Positions 16,454 to 25,595 of a stretch of 64,000 bases of DNA are shown here, piece after piece (within the stretch, counting starts at the first letter, position 1; each line of letters opens with the position of its first letter). Source of the stretch: Natronococcus roseus (GTDB lineage Archaea; Halobacteriota; Halobacteria; Halobacteriales; Natrialbaceae); NCBI RefSeq assembly GCF_043677095.1, contig NZ_JBHLJR010000004.1, positions 310,001 through 374,000 of the forward strand, read 5' to 3'. The notes under the pieces were generated by a model. It worked only from the letters and a program-made list of their open reading frames with translations. It did not search any database and had not been told where the DNA came from. A program made the translations under genes and the position numbers.

Positions 16454-17242
16454 ATGAACTCTCCGACGGAGCTCGCACCCGAAGTACGGTCGATCCTCGA
16501 GTCCGCCGGGGAGCGATCGAACGCCGATCGAGACCGGCTCTCGGTCGACGCGCGGTCGCTTCCCGACGCGCTGGCTCGAGCGGCGGCCGACGGACGGGTG
16601 CCGATCATCGCCGAAGTGAAACCGACGAGTCCGACCGCCGACGGCACCCGAGGGGACGATCCCGTCGAACTGGCCGAGGCGATGGTCGCGGGCGGCGCGG
16701 CGGCGATCTCGGTGCTGACCGAACCCGACCACTTCGGGGGGTCGGCCGAGGCCCTCGAGCGAGTGCGGGCGGCCGTTGACGTCCCCGTCCTCCGGAAGGA
16801 CTTCGTGCTCGAGGAGCGCGGGATGGACGTCGTCGAGGCCGACCTCCTCCTGCTCATCGCGCGGTTCGTAGCGGACCTCGAGGGGTTGGTCGAGGCCGCC
16901 CGCGATCGCGGCTTTCAGCCCCTCGTGGAGGTCCACGACCGCGGAGAGCTCGAGGACGCCCTCGAGGCGGGCGCCGAGATCGTCGGTGTGAACAACCGGG
17001 ATCTGGCGAAACTCGAGGTCGATCTCGGAACGTTTGAATCCCTCAGTCCCCACGTTCCGGACGACGTGACGCTGATCGCCGAGAGCGGCGTCTCGACCCC
17101 CGAGGACGTCCGACGGATGCGCGAGGCGGGCGCCGACGCCCTGCTCGTCGGCAGCGCGATCATGGACCACGACGGCGCGGGCGACGTGACCGAAAACACG
17201 CGACGGCTCGTGGACGCGACACAGGAGACACCCAATGAGTAA
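16454..17242 (+). CDS. trpC: Indole-3-glycerol phosphate synthase
   Basis: A 262-residue TIM-barrel enzyme closing the indole ring in tryptophan synthesis. It carries IIAEVKPTSPT near residues 51-61 (catalytic Lys and Glu region), VLRKDFV near 115 (second catalytic Lys) and VGVNNRDL near 178, ending with LIAESGVSTPEDV and ADALLVGSAIM for phosphate binding. I use ATG 16454 (MNSPTELAP) rather than an upstream ATG at 16424, which lies inside the promoter region. First gene of trpCBA; its last 8 bases overlap the trpB start. The other trp genes (E, G, D, F) are not in this window. Confidence 0.96.
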   Translation: MNSPTELAPEVRSILESAGERSNADRDRLSVDARSLPDALARAAADGRVPIIAEVKPTSPTADGTRGDDPVELAEAMVAGGAAAISVLTEPDHFGGSAEALERVRAAVDVPVLRKDFVLEERGMDVVEADLLLLIARFVADLEGLVEAARDRGFQPLVEVHDRGELEDALEAGAEIVGVNNRDLAKLEVDLGTFESLSPHVPDDVTLIAESGVSTPEDVRRMREAGADALLVGSAIMDHDGAGDVTENTRRLVDATQETPNE

Positions 17243-18494
17243 ACCGGAGCGAAACCGAGACCGAGACAGCGAGGCAACGTTCGGCGAGTACGGCGGCCAG
17301 TACGTCCCCGAGGCGCTGATGCCCGCCGTCCAGGAGCTCGAGGACGCCTACGAGCGCTACGTTCTCGAGAACGAGGACGGCTTTATGGACGAGTTCCGCG
17401 AGCGGATGCGCGACTTCGGCGGGCGACCGACCCCGCTCCAGCGCGCGGATCGGCTCAGCGATCGGTACGACCGCGAGATCTACCTCAAACGCGAGGATCT
17501 CGTCCACGGCGGGGCCCACAAGCTCAACAACGCGCTGGGGCAGGTACTGCTGGCGAAGTACATGGGCAAGGAGCGGATCATCGCGGAGACCGGGGCGGGC
17601 CAGCACGGCACCGCGACGGCGATGGCCGCGGCCCACCTCGATATGCCCTGTGAGATTTACATGGGCCGAACCGACATCAACCGCCAGCGGCCCAACGTCT
17701 ACCGGATGCGGATGAACGGCGCGGAGGTCAACCCGGTCACCGCCGGCTCCGGCACCCTGAAGGAGGCGATCAACGAGACGATGCGCGACTGGGCGACGAC
17801 CGTCGAGCGAACCCACTACGTGATCGGCTCGATCGTCGGCCCGCACCCGTTCCCGAAGCTCGTTCGCGACTTCCAGTCGGTGATCGGCCGGGAGGCCCGC
17901 GAACAGGTTCGAGAGAAGGCGGGACGACTCCCCGACAGCGTCCTCGCGTGTGCCGGCGGCGGCTCGAACACGATGGGAACGTTCCACGAGTTCGTGCCGG
18001 ACGAGGGAGTGAAGCTGTACGCGGTCGAGGCCGGCGGCTCGAGCCTCGAGATCGACGAGGCGAACGCGCTGGCACCGAACTCGGCGACACTGTCGACGGG
18101 CACCGACGGCGTGCTTCACGGGGCGATGACCAAGCTCCTCCAGAGCGGCGACGGGCAGATCATGGAGTCACACAGCGTCAGCGCGGGGCTCGACTACGCC
18201 GGCGTCGGTCCCGAGCTGTCGTATCTGGTCGAGACCGATCGGGTGACACCCGTCAGCGTCGACGACGACGCGGCGCTCAACGGGTTCCACCGCCTGTCGA
18301 ACCTCGAGGGGATCATCCCCGCCCTGGAGACGAGTCACGCGCTTGGCTACTTAGAAGAGCACCACGAGGAACTCGGCGATCTCGTCGTCGTCAACGTCTC
18401 CGGCCGGGGCGACAAGGACCTCGAGACCGTCCTCGAGGAAACCGAGAAGCGCGATCTCGAGGCCGCGCCGGACGTGGAGGTGTTCGACCGGTGA
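17235..18494 (+). CDS. trpB: Tryptophan synthase beta subunit
   Basis: A 419-residue PLP enzyme that joins indole and serine. The PLP lysine is Lys96 in GGAHKLNNALGQ, and the phosphate-binding glycine loop is CAGGGSNTMG near residues 237-246. ETGAGQHG near 117 is the catalytic Glu segment. This is the TrpB1 type that pairs with TrpA: length and motifs match, and trpA overlaps it directly. The start codon overlaps the trpC 3' end and the stop overlaps the trpA GTG, so all three are translationally coupled. Confidence 0.97.
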   Translation: MSKPERNRDRDSEATFGEYGGQYVPEALMPAVQELEDAYERYVLENEDGFMDEFRERMRDFGGRPTPLQRADRLSDRYDREIYLKREDLVHGGAHKLNNALGQVLLAKYMGKERIIAETGAGQHGTATAMAAAHLDMPCEIYMGRTDINRQRPNVYRMRMNGAEVNPVTAGSGTLKEAINETMRDWATTVERTHYVIGSIVGPHPFPKLVRDFQSVIGREAREQVREKAGRLPDSVLACAGGGSNTMGTFHEFVPDEGVKLYAVEAGGSSLEIDEANALAPNSATLSTGTDGVLHGAMTKLLQSGDGQIMESHSVSAGLDYAGVGPELSYLVETDRVTPVSVDDDAALNGFHRLSNLEGIIPALETSHALGYLEEHHEELGDLVVVNVSGRGDKDLETVLEETEKRDLEAAPDVEVFDR

Positions 18495-19321
18495 GCGAGA
18501 TCGAGGCCGTCATCCGCGAGAACCACCCGGCTCTGATCACCTACATCACGGCGGGCGATCCCTCTCTCGAGGACACCAGGGAGTACGTCGAGGCCCTCGA
18601 CAGAGGCGGCGCGGATCTGATCGAACTCGGCCTGCCGTTCTCGGAGCCGATCGCCGAGGGGCCGACGATCCAAGCGGCGATCAACCGCGCGCTTGACGCG
18701 GGAACGACCCCCGAGGGCTTCTTCGAGCTGGTCGACGACCTCGAGACGGAGGCGCCGCTGCTGGTGATGACCTACTACAACATGATCCTTCAGTACGGCT
18801 CCGAAGCGGCTGTCGGCCCGTTCGTCGAGCGCGCCGCCGAGGTCGGGCTCTCCGGAATCATCGTCCCCGACCTGCCCGCGGAGGAGGCCGGCCCGCTGCG
18901 ATCGGCCTGTGACGACCACGGGCTCGACCTCGTCTTCATCGTCGCGCCGACGACCGAGGGCGAGCGCCTCGAGACCATCATGTCCCAGGTCTCTGGCTTC
19001 GCCTACGTCCAGGCCCGCCTGGGGACGACGGGGGCGCGGGCGGACGTCTCGAACGCGACCCACGACAGCCTGACCCGCCTCGAGCAGTATGATGTTCCGA
19101 AGGCGGTCGGCTTCGGCGTCAGCGAGGGCGACCACGCCGCCGAGATAATCGAGGCCGGCGCCGACGGCGTCATCGTCGGCAGCGCGCTCGTCGACATTAT
19201 TGCCGAACACGGCGAGGGCGACGCCCCCGCGGCCGACGCCCTCGAGGCCAAAGCCGAGGAGCTCAAACGCGGCGCCCTCCGGGGCGGCGGGGTAGATGTA
19301 CCGGAACCAGAACAGCCATAA
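18491..19321 (+). CDS. trpA: Tryptophan synthase alpha subunit
   Basis: A 276-residue TIM barrel that cleaves indole-3-glycerol phosphate to indole, which is channelled to TrpB. It starts at GTG 18491, overlapping the trpB stop (GTGA). The catalytic Glu is Glu45 in IELGLPFSEP. The second catalytic acid, Asp60 of Escherichia coli TrpA (ADGP), is Glu56 here (AEGP), and the nearby SDP is SEP; this conservative change is discussed in the findings. The phosphate site near VGFGVSEGDHA and GVIVGSALV is intact. Confidence 0.95.
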   Translation: MSEIEAVIRENHPALITYITAGDPSLEDTREYVEALDRGGADLIELGLPFSEPIAEGPTIQAAINRALDAGTTPEGFFELVDDLETEAPLLVMTYYNMILQYGSEAAVGPFVERAAEVGLSGIIVPDLPAEEAGPLRSACDDHGLDLVFIVAPTTEGERLETIMSQVSGFAYVQARLGTTGARADVSNATHDSLTRLEQYDVPKAVGFGVSEGDHAAEIIEAGADGVIVGSALVDIIAEHGEGDAPAADALEAKAEELKRGALRGGGVDVPEPEQP

Positions 19322-19345
19322 CCACCTGATTGCTAGACACTCGCA

Positions 19346-20140
19346 ATGACCACAGGCACCGAGGCACGACTCGAGCGGATCGGTACAGACGGATCGTACG
19401 TAATCGTCCCGATGGACCACGGCATCACGATGGGCGCCGTCCAGGGACTGAAGGACATCGAATCGACCATCGACGGCGTGACGCGTGGCGGCGCGGACGC
19501 CGTCCTCACACAGAAGGGGATCGCCCCCCGCGTCCACGACAACAAGAACGGCAAGGGGTACATCGTCCACCTCAACGGGTCGACGACGATCGGCCCCGAC
19601 GAGCAGGACAAACGGCTGACCGGCACCGTCGAGGAGGCGATCCGGGTCGGCGCCGACGCCGTCTCCTTCCACATTAACGTCGGCTCGAACTACGAGCCCG
19701 ACCAGACCAGCCAGCTCGCGGAGATCACCGCGGAGGCCGACCGGTACGGCATCCCCGTCCTCGCGATGGCCTACGCCCGCGGCCCGGGGGTCGACTCCGA
19801 AGACCCCGAGTCGCTCGGCCACGCCGTCCGCCTCGCCGAGGAGGTCGGCGCCGACCTCGTGAAGACGGGCTACAGCGGCGACGCCGACAGCTTCCAGCAC
19901 GTCATCGAGTCGACCCGACTTCCCGTCGTCATCGCCGGCGGCTCGCGGGGCACCGACCGCGAGACCCTCGAGATGGTCCGGGGCGCGACCGACGCCGGCG
20001 GCGCCGGCATCTCGATGGGGCGTTCGATCTTCCAGCACGAGGACCCCGAGGCGATCGCGACGGCCGTCGGCGGGATCGTCCACGACGACCTCTCCGTCGA
20101 CGAGGCGCTGACCAGGTCTGGACTGGCACTCGAGGTCTGA
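19346..20140 (+). CDS. 2-amino-3,7-dideoxy-D-threo-hept-6-ulosonate synthase
   Basis: A 264-residue class I aldolase-fold enzyme (AroA') that starts the archaeal alternative shikimate route from a ketose precursor and aspartate semialdehyde. The family start VIVPMDHGITMG is near residue 20, the Schiff-base lysine is in DLVKTGYSGD near 175, and phosphate-binding GGSRGTDRE is near 195. It sits 24 bases after trpA on the same strand, so aromatic precursor supply is probably co-expressed with tryptophan synthesis. Its partner, 3-dehydroquinate synthase II, is at 23911. Fructose-bisphosphate aldolase is the close alternative, but the context favours the shikimate enzyme. Confidence 0.9.
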   Translation: MTTGTEARLERIGTDGSYVIVPMDHGITMGAVQGLKDIESTIDGVTRGGADAVLTQKGIAPRVHDNKNGKGYIVHLNGSTTIGPDEQDKRLTGTVEEAIRVGADAVSFHINVGSNYEPDQTSQLAEITAEADRYGIPVLAMAYARGPGVDSEDPESLGHAVRLAEEVGADLVKTGYSGDADSFQHVIESTRLPVVIAGGSRGTDRETLEMVRGATDAGGAGISMGRSIFQHEDPEAIATAVGGIVHDDLSVDEALTRSGLALEV

Positions 20141-20272
20141 TCGGTAGCGCGCTCGTCCGTTTCGTTCGCGTTCGGCCCTCTCACGTACGGACTGGTCCGT
20201 TTTTCGGAGTTACTGTCAGCGCGCAGATAACCGCTATCTCCGTGCGACGCGTCCGTTCGTTCGGAGCGTTTC

Positions 20273-20866
20273 ATGAGCACACCAACTACCGAACCCGGAA
20301 CCTACTCGTTACAGAAGGGCTGGCGGACGCTCGCGATCGCGGGCGGCGTCGTCGCGCTGCTCGGCCTGCTCGCGATACTCCTGCCGTTCGCGACGGGACT
20401 CGCGATCACGTTCGTCGTCGGCGCCCTGCTGGTCGTCGGCGGAATCGTCCACGCCGGACACGCGTTCACCGCGCGCGGCTGGCGGGGATCGCTGTGGCAG
20501 CTCGCACTCGCAGCGGTGTCGATCGGTGCTGGGTTGCTGCTGCTCGTCAATCCGATCCTGGGCCTGCTCAGTCTGACGATGCTGGTCGTCGCGTACCTGC
20601 TCGTCGACGGCCTCGCCGAACTGGGCGTGAGTCTTCGGATGGCGGGCGAACCGGGACGGGCCTGGATCGCCGCCAGCGGCGTCCTCTCGCTCGTTCTCGC
20701 AGGGCTTCTGTGGGCTGGTTTCCCCGCGACTGCAGCCTGGGTGATCGGGCTGCTCGTCGGGATCAGTCTCCTCACGACGGGGGTCTCGATGGCCGCCGTC
20801 GCCTACAGCGGACGCCGGCTCGAGGACGACGTGGCGCCGCCGGCGAGTGAACCGCGCGGCGCCTGA
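20273..20866 (+). CDS. HdeD/DUF308 family membrane protein
   Basis: A 197-residue protein with six hydrophobic segments arranged as three pairs, the DUF308/HdeD repeat pattern. The short N-terminal leader (MSTPTTEPGTYSLQKGWRTL) precedes the first segment, and the C-terminus is polar. HdeD in Escherichia coli is linked to acid resistance; the function in haloarchaea is unknown. It stands alone between the aromatic genes and the convergent nucleoside phosphorylase. Confidence 0.82.
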   Translation: MSTPTTEPGTYSLQKGWRTLAIAGGVVALLGLLAILLPFATGLAITFVVGALLVVGGIVHAGHAFTARGWRGSLWQLALAAVSIGAGLLLLVNPILGLLSLTMLVVAYLLVDGLAELGVSLRMAGEPGRAWIAASGVLSLVLAGLLWAGFPATAAWVIGLLVGISLLTTGVSMAAVAYSGRRLEDDVAPPASEPRGA

Positions 20867-20902
20867 GACGCCGTCTCCGCTTTTCGGCCGAACTGCGCTC
20901 GC

Positions 20903-21847
20903 TCACCCCCGGATGTCGACCGGATCCGACTTGAGCAGTTCCTCGACGATCGCCGAGCCGACGCGCTCGGCGTTGTCGATCGCCAGCGCGAGGCTCGCCG
21001 CGGTGCCGTCGAAGCTCTCTTCGACGGTCTCGCCGGGCGCCGGACGGTCGTAGTTCGAGACTGCGCGTACGCTCAGGTAGCGCTCGAGCAGGCCGAACCG
21101 CTCGAGGGCGGTCGCCGTCGCGGCGTCTTCCATCTGGGTCGTCGCGTAGGGGGCGACCCCGTACCGTTCGCAGAGCCAGTCCACCTCCCTGGCGTAGCGC
21201 GGGCCGTGCCAGAACTCGTCGCCGCAGACGGTCGTTCCAACCTCGACGGTCGGCCCGTCGTCGGGTGCGGTCGGGTACCGATCCTGGTAGGCCCGGACCT
21301 CGGGATCGGCCCCGAGATCGATCTGCGCTGCTGCGTCGAGCGCCGGCTCGAGGAGCCGATCCTCGAGTCGGTGCACGTAGTCCCGAGGACGGTAGGCGAG
21401 GGTGTCGATCGACTCGGCAGGGTCGTCCGTTCGCTGGTCGTCTGCCTCGCCCCGATCCCACCGGTGTTTGCGGTCCCAGTCGACGACCGCATCCGCGAGG
21501 ACGACCGAGCCCAGTGCGGCTCGAGACGGCGGGCCGCCCGCGATCCCCGCCGAGAGGACGTACGCCGACTCGAGGTCCAATCCGGGAGCGGTTAGCAGTG
21601 CCGTCGTCGTCGTCGCGGCGTCGCTCTTGCCGATTCCGGTCGTCGTGACCGCGACGCCGTCGTCGGTGAGGTAGACCGGCGTGTCGGCGCCCGGGACGGT
21701 CAGCGCGTCGACGAGGTCGGCCCGCTCGAGCCAGGGCCGGCGCTCGTCCAGGGGCGGTTCGGCGACCGCGACGAGCACGAGCACGGCGGGACGAACCGGA
21801 TCGTTCGGGTCGGGGCGTCGTGGTTCCGGAAGCGGGGGGTCGCTCAT
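20903..21847 (-). CDS. Purine nucleoside permease/phosphorylase (NUP family)
   Basis: A 314-residue protein of the NUP family, which has a nucleoside phosphorylase-like fold. Supporting segments are VYLTDDGVAVTTTGIGKSDAA near residue 70, AYVLSAGIAGGPPS near 103, and VGTTVCGDEFWHG followed by TTQMEDAATA near 215-250, the last containing the conserved MED that contacts the ribose in phosphorylases. Yeast NUP was described as a transporter, yet there is no membrane segment here, so an enzymatic role in purine nucleoside salvage is more likely. Start ATG 21847. Confidence 0.82.
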   Translation of the reverse strand: MSDPPLPEPRRPDPNDPVRPAVLVLVAVAEPPLDERRPWLERADLVDALTVPGADTPVYLTDDGVAVTTTGIGKSDAATTTTALLTAPGLDLESAYVLSAGIAGGPPSRAALGSVVLADAVVDWDRKHRWDRGEADDQRTDDPAESIDTLAYRPRDYVHRLEDRLLEPALDAAAQIDLGADPEVRAYQDRYPTAPDDGPTVEVGTTVCGDEFWHGPRYAREVDWLCERYGVAPYATTQMEDAATATALERFGLLERYLSVRAVSNYDRPAPGETVEESFDGTAASLALAIDNAERVGSAIVEELLKSDPVDIRG

Positions 21848-21930
21848 GGTCGACGGTCGGCGCGCGCGGAAAAAGGCGTGCCGAAGGGTCGGTCGAAACC
21901 GTTTCGGAACGGGGGGCCGTCCGTCGAGCC

Positions 21931-22500
21931 GTGACCGACGAGGCGCTCACGATCGACGACGAGATCCTCGCCCGCGCGCGGATCCACGCCCGCGAGGTGG
22001 TCGACGAACACGGCCTCGAACTCGACCTCGACGCGATCGAGTGGGCGGTGTCGGGACGGGCGCGTCGCCGCGCGGGGCTGTGTCGGTGGGACGCCGATCG
22101 CGAGGTGGCGACGATCGTCCTCGCCCGCCGGGCCTACGAGCGCTACGAGTGGGCCGAGTTCGCGGCGGTCGTCCGCCACGAACTCGTCCACGCCTGGGAG
22201 TTCCAGCGCTTCGGCGAGTCGGGCCACGGCGAGCGGTTTCAGGAGCTTGCAGCCCGGCTCGAGGCGCCGCGTCGCTGTCGCTCCTTTGCCGAGCCGCGGT
22301 ACGTGCTCCGCTGTCGGGGGGACGACTGCGACTGGCGAGCGACGCGCCACCGGGCGTCCGAGCCCGTTCGGACGCCGGGCCGGTATCGGTGTGGCGACTG
22401 CGGGGGCGCCCTCGAGGTCGAGCACGTCGACAGCGGCCGAACCTGGAACGCCGCGAGCGGGTACGGGGGCGCGAAGGCCGCGCTCGGGGAGGACTGGTGA
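21931..22500 (+). CDS. SprT-like zinc metallopeptidase
   Basis: A 189-residue SprT-family protein. The catalytic zinc motif HELVHAWE lies near residues 82-89 with a third ligand in SGHGERFQELA, and a C-terminal zinc ribbon has Cys pairs (LRCRGDDC ... YRCGDCGG). This is the small SprT/Spartan-like core; related proteins cut DNA-protein crosslinks, but that role is only inferred here. Start is GTG 21931 (MTDEALTIDD); no ATG is available in frame close by. The start lies about 80 bases from the divergent NUP gene. Confidence 0.85.
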   Translation: MTDEALTIDDEILARARIHAREVVDEHGLELDLDAIEWAVSGRARRRAGLCRWDADREVATIVLARRAYERYEWAEFAAVVRHELVHAWEFQRFGESGHGERFQELAARLEAPRRCRSFAEPRYVLRCRGDDCDWRATRHRASEPVRTPGRYRCGDCGGALEVEHVDSGRTWNAASGYGGAKAALGEDW

Positions 22501-22545
22501 GCGGAGCGCGGAACACTTATCCGGAAACCGAGTACAGGTCCAGCC

Positions 22546-23085
22546 ATGGGAATACTCGATCTGATGCTCGGGCGGTCGGGGGAGGGCCAGCAGGGAATCG
22601 ATGGCCACTCCTACAAGCTGCCCGAGGAGAGCCACGAGTTCGTCTACCCCGTCGCCGTCCGCCGGATCGAGCTCGAGGCGCTCGCGGAGCTGCTGGCGGC
22701 CGACGAGTCGGCGCCGTCGCTGGCCGAAAACGCCGACGAGCTCCAGGACACCTTCGACGAGCTGTTCGACGGGCAGGGACCCGACGCGACCGACATCGCC
22801 GCCAGGGAGGAGGCCGCTCGCTCGACGGTCGAAACCGTCCTCGAGACCTGGCGCGGGCAGGTGCCCGACGGGGACGATAGGCTCGGCGTCGTCTACGTCC
22901 AGCAGGGGGAGTTCGAGGCGATCCGCTCGTTCGTCAAGCGCTGCAAGCAACGCGACGACGGCAGCGGCGAGTTCGAGCTGCCGGAGTCGCTGCCCGCGGT
23001 CGCCGCTCTGCTCGCACGACTGGACGAGGCGACCGACAGCCGGTACCGGGCGGTCGTCCACACCGATCTGTTGCCCGAGAGCTAA
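22546..23085 (+). CDS. Conserved haloarchaeal protein of unknown function
   Basis: A 179-residue, strongly acidic soluble protein starting MGILDLMLGRSGEG. It is mostly helical by composition, with no cysteine pairs or membrane segment. I do not recognise a domain. It follows the SprT gene by 45 bases on the same strand. The last four bases overlap the 3' end of the convergent HAD gene. Confidence 0.72.
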   Translation: MGILDLMLGRSGEGQQGIDGHSYKLPEESHEFVYPVAVRRIELEALAELLAADESAPSLAENADELQDTFDELFDGQGPDATDIAAREEAARSTVETVLETWRGQVPDGDDRLGVVYVQQGEFEAIRSFVKRCKQRDDGSGEFELPESLPAVAALLARLDEATDSRYRAVVHTDLLPES

Positions 23086-23756
23086 ACGATCGACGCGAAT
23101 TCCTCGAGGGAGTCGAGTTCGTACGTCGGCTCGTGCTCGCGGGCGACGTCGTCGCGGCCGACGTCGATCCACGCCGAATCCAGCCCCATCGCGTTGGCGC
23201 CCGCCACGTCGGCCCGCAGGGAGTCGCCGACGTGGATCGCTCGCTCCGGACTCGCCTCGAGGGCGCCCAGCGCCCGTTCGAACGGCGCGGCGTCAGGTTT
23301 CGGGAGGACGCCGGCGTTGGGATCCGTGTAGACGCGGACGTCGAAGGCGTCCTCGATGCCGAGCGCCCGCAGCTTTTGAATCTGGGTCCTCCGGCCGCCG
23401 TTGGTGATCAGCCCGACCCGACCGCGCTCGCGGGCGTACTCGAGGGCGGTCTCGGCGCCGGGACGAAACCGGACGGCGCTCGGGTCCTGTACCTCGAGGT
23501 ACTGTCGTGCGAGATCGGGCGCGAGTTCGGGGTCGGCGTCGGCCCGGTCGGCGACTTCGGCGAACAGTTCGGCGTAGAACTCCTCGGCAGTCCCGACCGT
23601 CGGCAAGGCGGGGACGGCCGCACGGAGATCGGTAGGGGTACAGAACGGGTCGCGGTCGACGCCCTCGAAGGCCCGCTCGAGCACCGCGGCGGGGTCCTGC
23701 GTGGGCTCGCAAAGGGTGCTGTCGAGATCGAAACAGATCGCGTCGTAGACAGCCAT
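23082..23756 (-). CDS. HAD-superfamily hydrolase
   Basis: A 224-residue haloacid dehalogenase-like phosphatase. Motif I is CFDLDSTL with Asp10 and Asp12, motif II is GLITNGG near residue 117, the motif III Lys is in LPKPDAAPF, and motif IV is HVGDSLRADVAGA near 190. A helical cap lies between motifs I and II, so it resembles small-molecule phosphatases of the YjjG/Gph type. Start ATG 23756 (MAVYDAICFDL); frames extending further upstream are antisense to the aroB' promoter region. Confidence 0.9.
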   Translation of the reverse strand: MAVYDAICFDLDSTLCEPTQDPAAVLERAFEGVDRDPFCTPTDLRAAVPALPTVGTAEEFYAELFAEVADRADADPELAPDLARQYLEVQDPSAVRFRPGAETALEYARERGRVGLITNGGRRTQIQKLRALGIEDAFDVRVYTDPNAGVLPKPDAAPFERALGALEASPERAIHVGDSLRADVAGANAMGLDSAWIDVGRDDVAREHEPTYELDSLEEFASIV

Positions 23757-23910
23757 CTGATCTCCGGTACGATGGCGAGCGTTCTGAACGTTTCGACCCG
23801 CGACAGGTGGAAACCCGGCACACTTTTGGGGTCGTCGGCCCGACCGTTCGGTTCCCACGACTGCTGTCGGATCCGCCACGTTCAAGCCGTTCCCCTTCGA
23901 GACTCGAGCT

Positions 23911-25113
23911 ATGACGAGAGCTGTCTGGGTCAAAGCCGACGACGCCGTCGGCGACTGGAACGCCCGCCGCGCACGGATCACGACCGCGCTCGAGGCGGGC
24001 GCCGACTGGGTACTGGTCGACGAGGACGACGTCGGACGCGTCCGCGAACTCGGCGAGATCAACGTCGCGGCGTTTCGAACCGACGGGGACGTCACCCTGG
24101 TCGACGACGTCGACGTCGTCGACGCCGAGGCGGAGTCGGAGCCGGCGTCGACCGCCGAGCCCGACGCCGTCGTCGTCGGCAAGCACGGCGAGGGCGACGG
24201 GACAATCGATCTTCCTGGCGATCTGTCGGGTTCGGCCGACCTCTCGACGCTGCGCCGCGAGGGCGAGCTCGACCGGGGTGCCTACGTCCGTATCCTCGCG
24301 AAGGAGTACGAGGCCTTCGCCGAGTCGGCCGCCGAGGAAGCCGACCACACGATCGTCGTCGGCGAGGACTGGACGATCATCCCGCTCGAGAACCTGATCG
24401 CGCGGATCGGCGACGAAACGGAACTCGTTGCGGGCGTCACCAGCGCCGAGGAGGCCAGAACCGCCTTCGAGACGCTCGAGATCGGTGCCGATGCCGTCCT
24501 CCTCGACTCCGACGATCCCGACGAAATCCGTCGCACCGTCGAGGTCCGGGACGCCGCCGAGCGCGAGACCCTCGACCTCGAGTACGCCGAGGTACTCGAC
24601 GTCGAACAGATCGGCAGCGCCGACCGGGTCTGCGTCGATACGGGCTCCCTGCTCGAGCACGACGAGGGGATGCTCGTCGGCTCGATGGCCCGCGGGCTCG
24701 TCTTCGTCCACGCCGAGACCGCCGAGTCGCCGTACGTCGCCTCCCGTCCGTTCCGGGTCAACGCGGGCGCGGTCCACGCCTACGTCCGCACCCCCGACGG
24801 CGGCACGAAGTATCTCTCGGAGCTCCAGAGCGGCGACGAGGTCCAGGTCGTCGACACCGACGGCAACACCCGCGAGGCGATCGTCGGCCGCGTCAAGATC
24901 GAGAAGCGGCCGATGTTCCGGGTCGCCCTCGAGACGGCCGACGGCGACCGCGTCGAGACCCTGCTCCAGAACGCCGAGACGATCAAGGTTCCCACGAGCG
25001 GGGGTCGGAAGGCGGTGACCGACCTCGAGACCGGGGACGAACTCCTGTTGTACTACGAGGACACGGCTCGCCACTTCGGCGAGGCCGTCGAGGAGAGCAT
25101 CATCGAAAAATAG
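23911..25113 (+). CDS. 3-dehydroquinate synthase II
   Basis: A 400-residue archaeal AroB'-type enzyme that converts the ADH-synthase product to 3-dehydroquinate in an NAD-dependent deamination and cyclisation. The start MTRAVWVKADDAVGDWNAR, the WTIIPLENLIA segment near residue 155, the conserved GSMARGLVFVHAETA near residue 255, and the RPFRVNAGAVHAYV segment are the family hallmarks. It is separated from its pathway partner at 19346 by four unrelated genes on both strands. Shikimate flux continues with AroD at 38065. Confidence 0.94.
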   Translation: MTRAVWVKADDAVGDWNARRARITTALEAGADWVLVDEDDVGRVRELGEINVAAFRTDGDVTLVDDVDVVDAEAESEPASTAEPDAVVVGKHGEGDGTIDLPGDLSGSADLSTLRREGELDRGAYVRILAKEYEAFAESAAEEADHTIVVGEDWTIIPLENLIARIGDETELVAGVTSAEEARTAFETLEIGADAVLLDSDDPDEIRRTVEVRDAAERETLDLEYAEVLDVEQIGSADRVCVDTGSLLEHDEGMLVGSMARGLVFVHAETAESPYVASRPFRVNAGAVHAYVRTPDGGTKYLSELQSGDEVQVVDTDGNTREAIVGRVKIEKRPMFRVALETADGDRVETLLQNAETIKVPTSGGRKAVTDLETGDELLLYYEDTARHFGEAVEESIIEK

Positions 25114-25119
25114 CCGCCG

Positions 25120-25545
25120 TCAGTTCGTCGGTTCGTCGTCGTCGGGGTTGGCCGGCTCGAGGCGCGTCGTACACCAGTGACAGAACGTGAGGTCCTCGTC
25201 GAGGGGTTTGCCGCAGTGGGGACAGCTCGGCCCGTCCTGGTCGGCGCCGTTGTTCGATCCCGGCGGGAATCCCATCGACCGAAACGTCGCGTCGATCGCG
25301 GCGAAGAGGATGATAAACGAGATGACGAACTGGCTTATCGTGTCGGTCTCGGTGGTGATGACGCTCACCGCTCCCGAGAGCGAGTCGGCGGCCGCGATCT
25401 GATCGGTGGGAAACAAGATCGCCAGCGACGCCACGAAGATACCGCCGAAGGCGAGGCCACGAATCCAGTCGCGGATGAACACGTGGCCCGCACCGGGGAG
25501 GAGCACGGAGAGCCCGGCGGCCGCGAGCGCGCGGATCCAAGTCAT
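25120..25545 (-). CDS. Membrane protein with C-terminal zinc ribbon
   Basis: A 141-residue protein. Three hydrophobic segments occupy residues 1-90, including the LLPGAGHVFIRDW motif typical of small TM2-like membrane modules. The C-terminal tail has a rubredoxin-like zinc ribbon (CPHCGKPL ... CHWC). Function is unknown. The stop lies 6 bases beyond the stop of the convergent dehydroquinate synthase gene. Confidence 0.78.
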   Translation of the reverse strand: MTWIRALAAAGLSVLLPGAGHVFIRDWIRGLAFGGIFVASLAILFPTDQIAAADSLSGAVSVITTETDTISQFVISFIILFAAIDATFRSMGFPPGSNNGADQDGPSCPHCGKPLDEDLTFCHWCTTRLEPANPDDDEPTN

Positions 25546-25595
25546 TGTACGTCAACCCGGTAGTGGAGCGGCGCCCTTAACATTCCGATTTCCCG

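Noticed and set aside
18347..20083. A 578-codon minus-strand frame
   Set aside because: It is the antisense of trpA and ADH synthase and has no recognisable domain.
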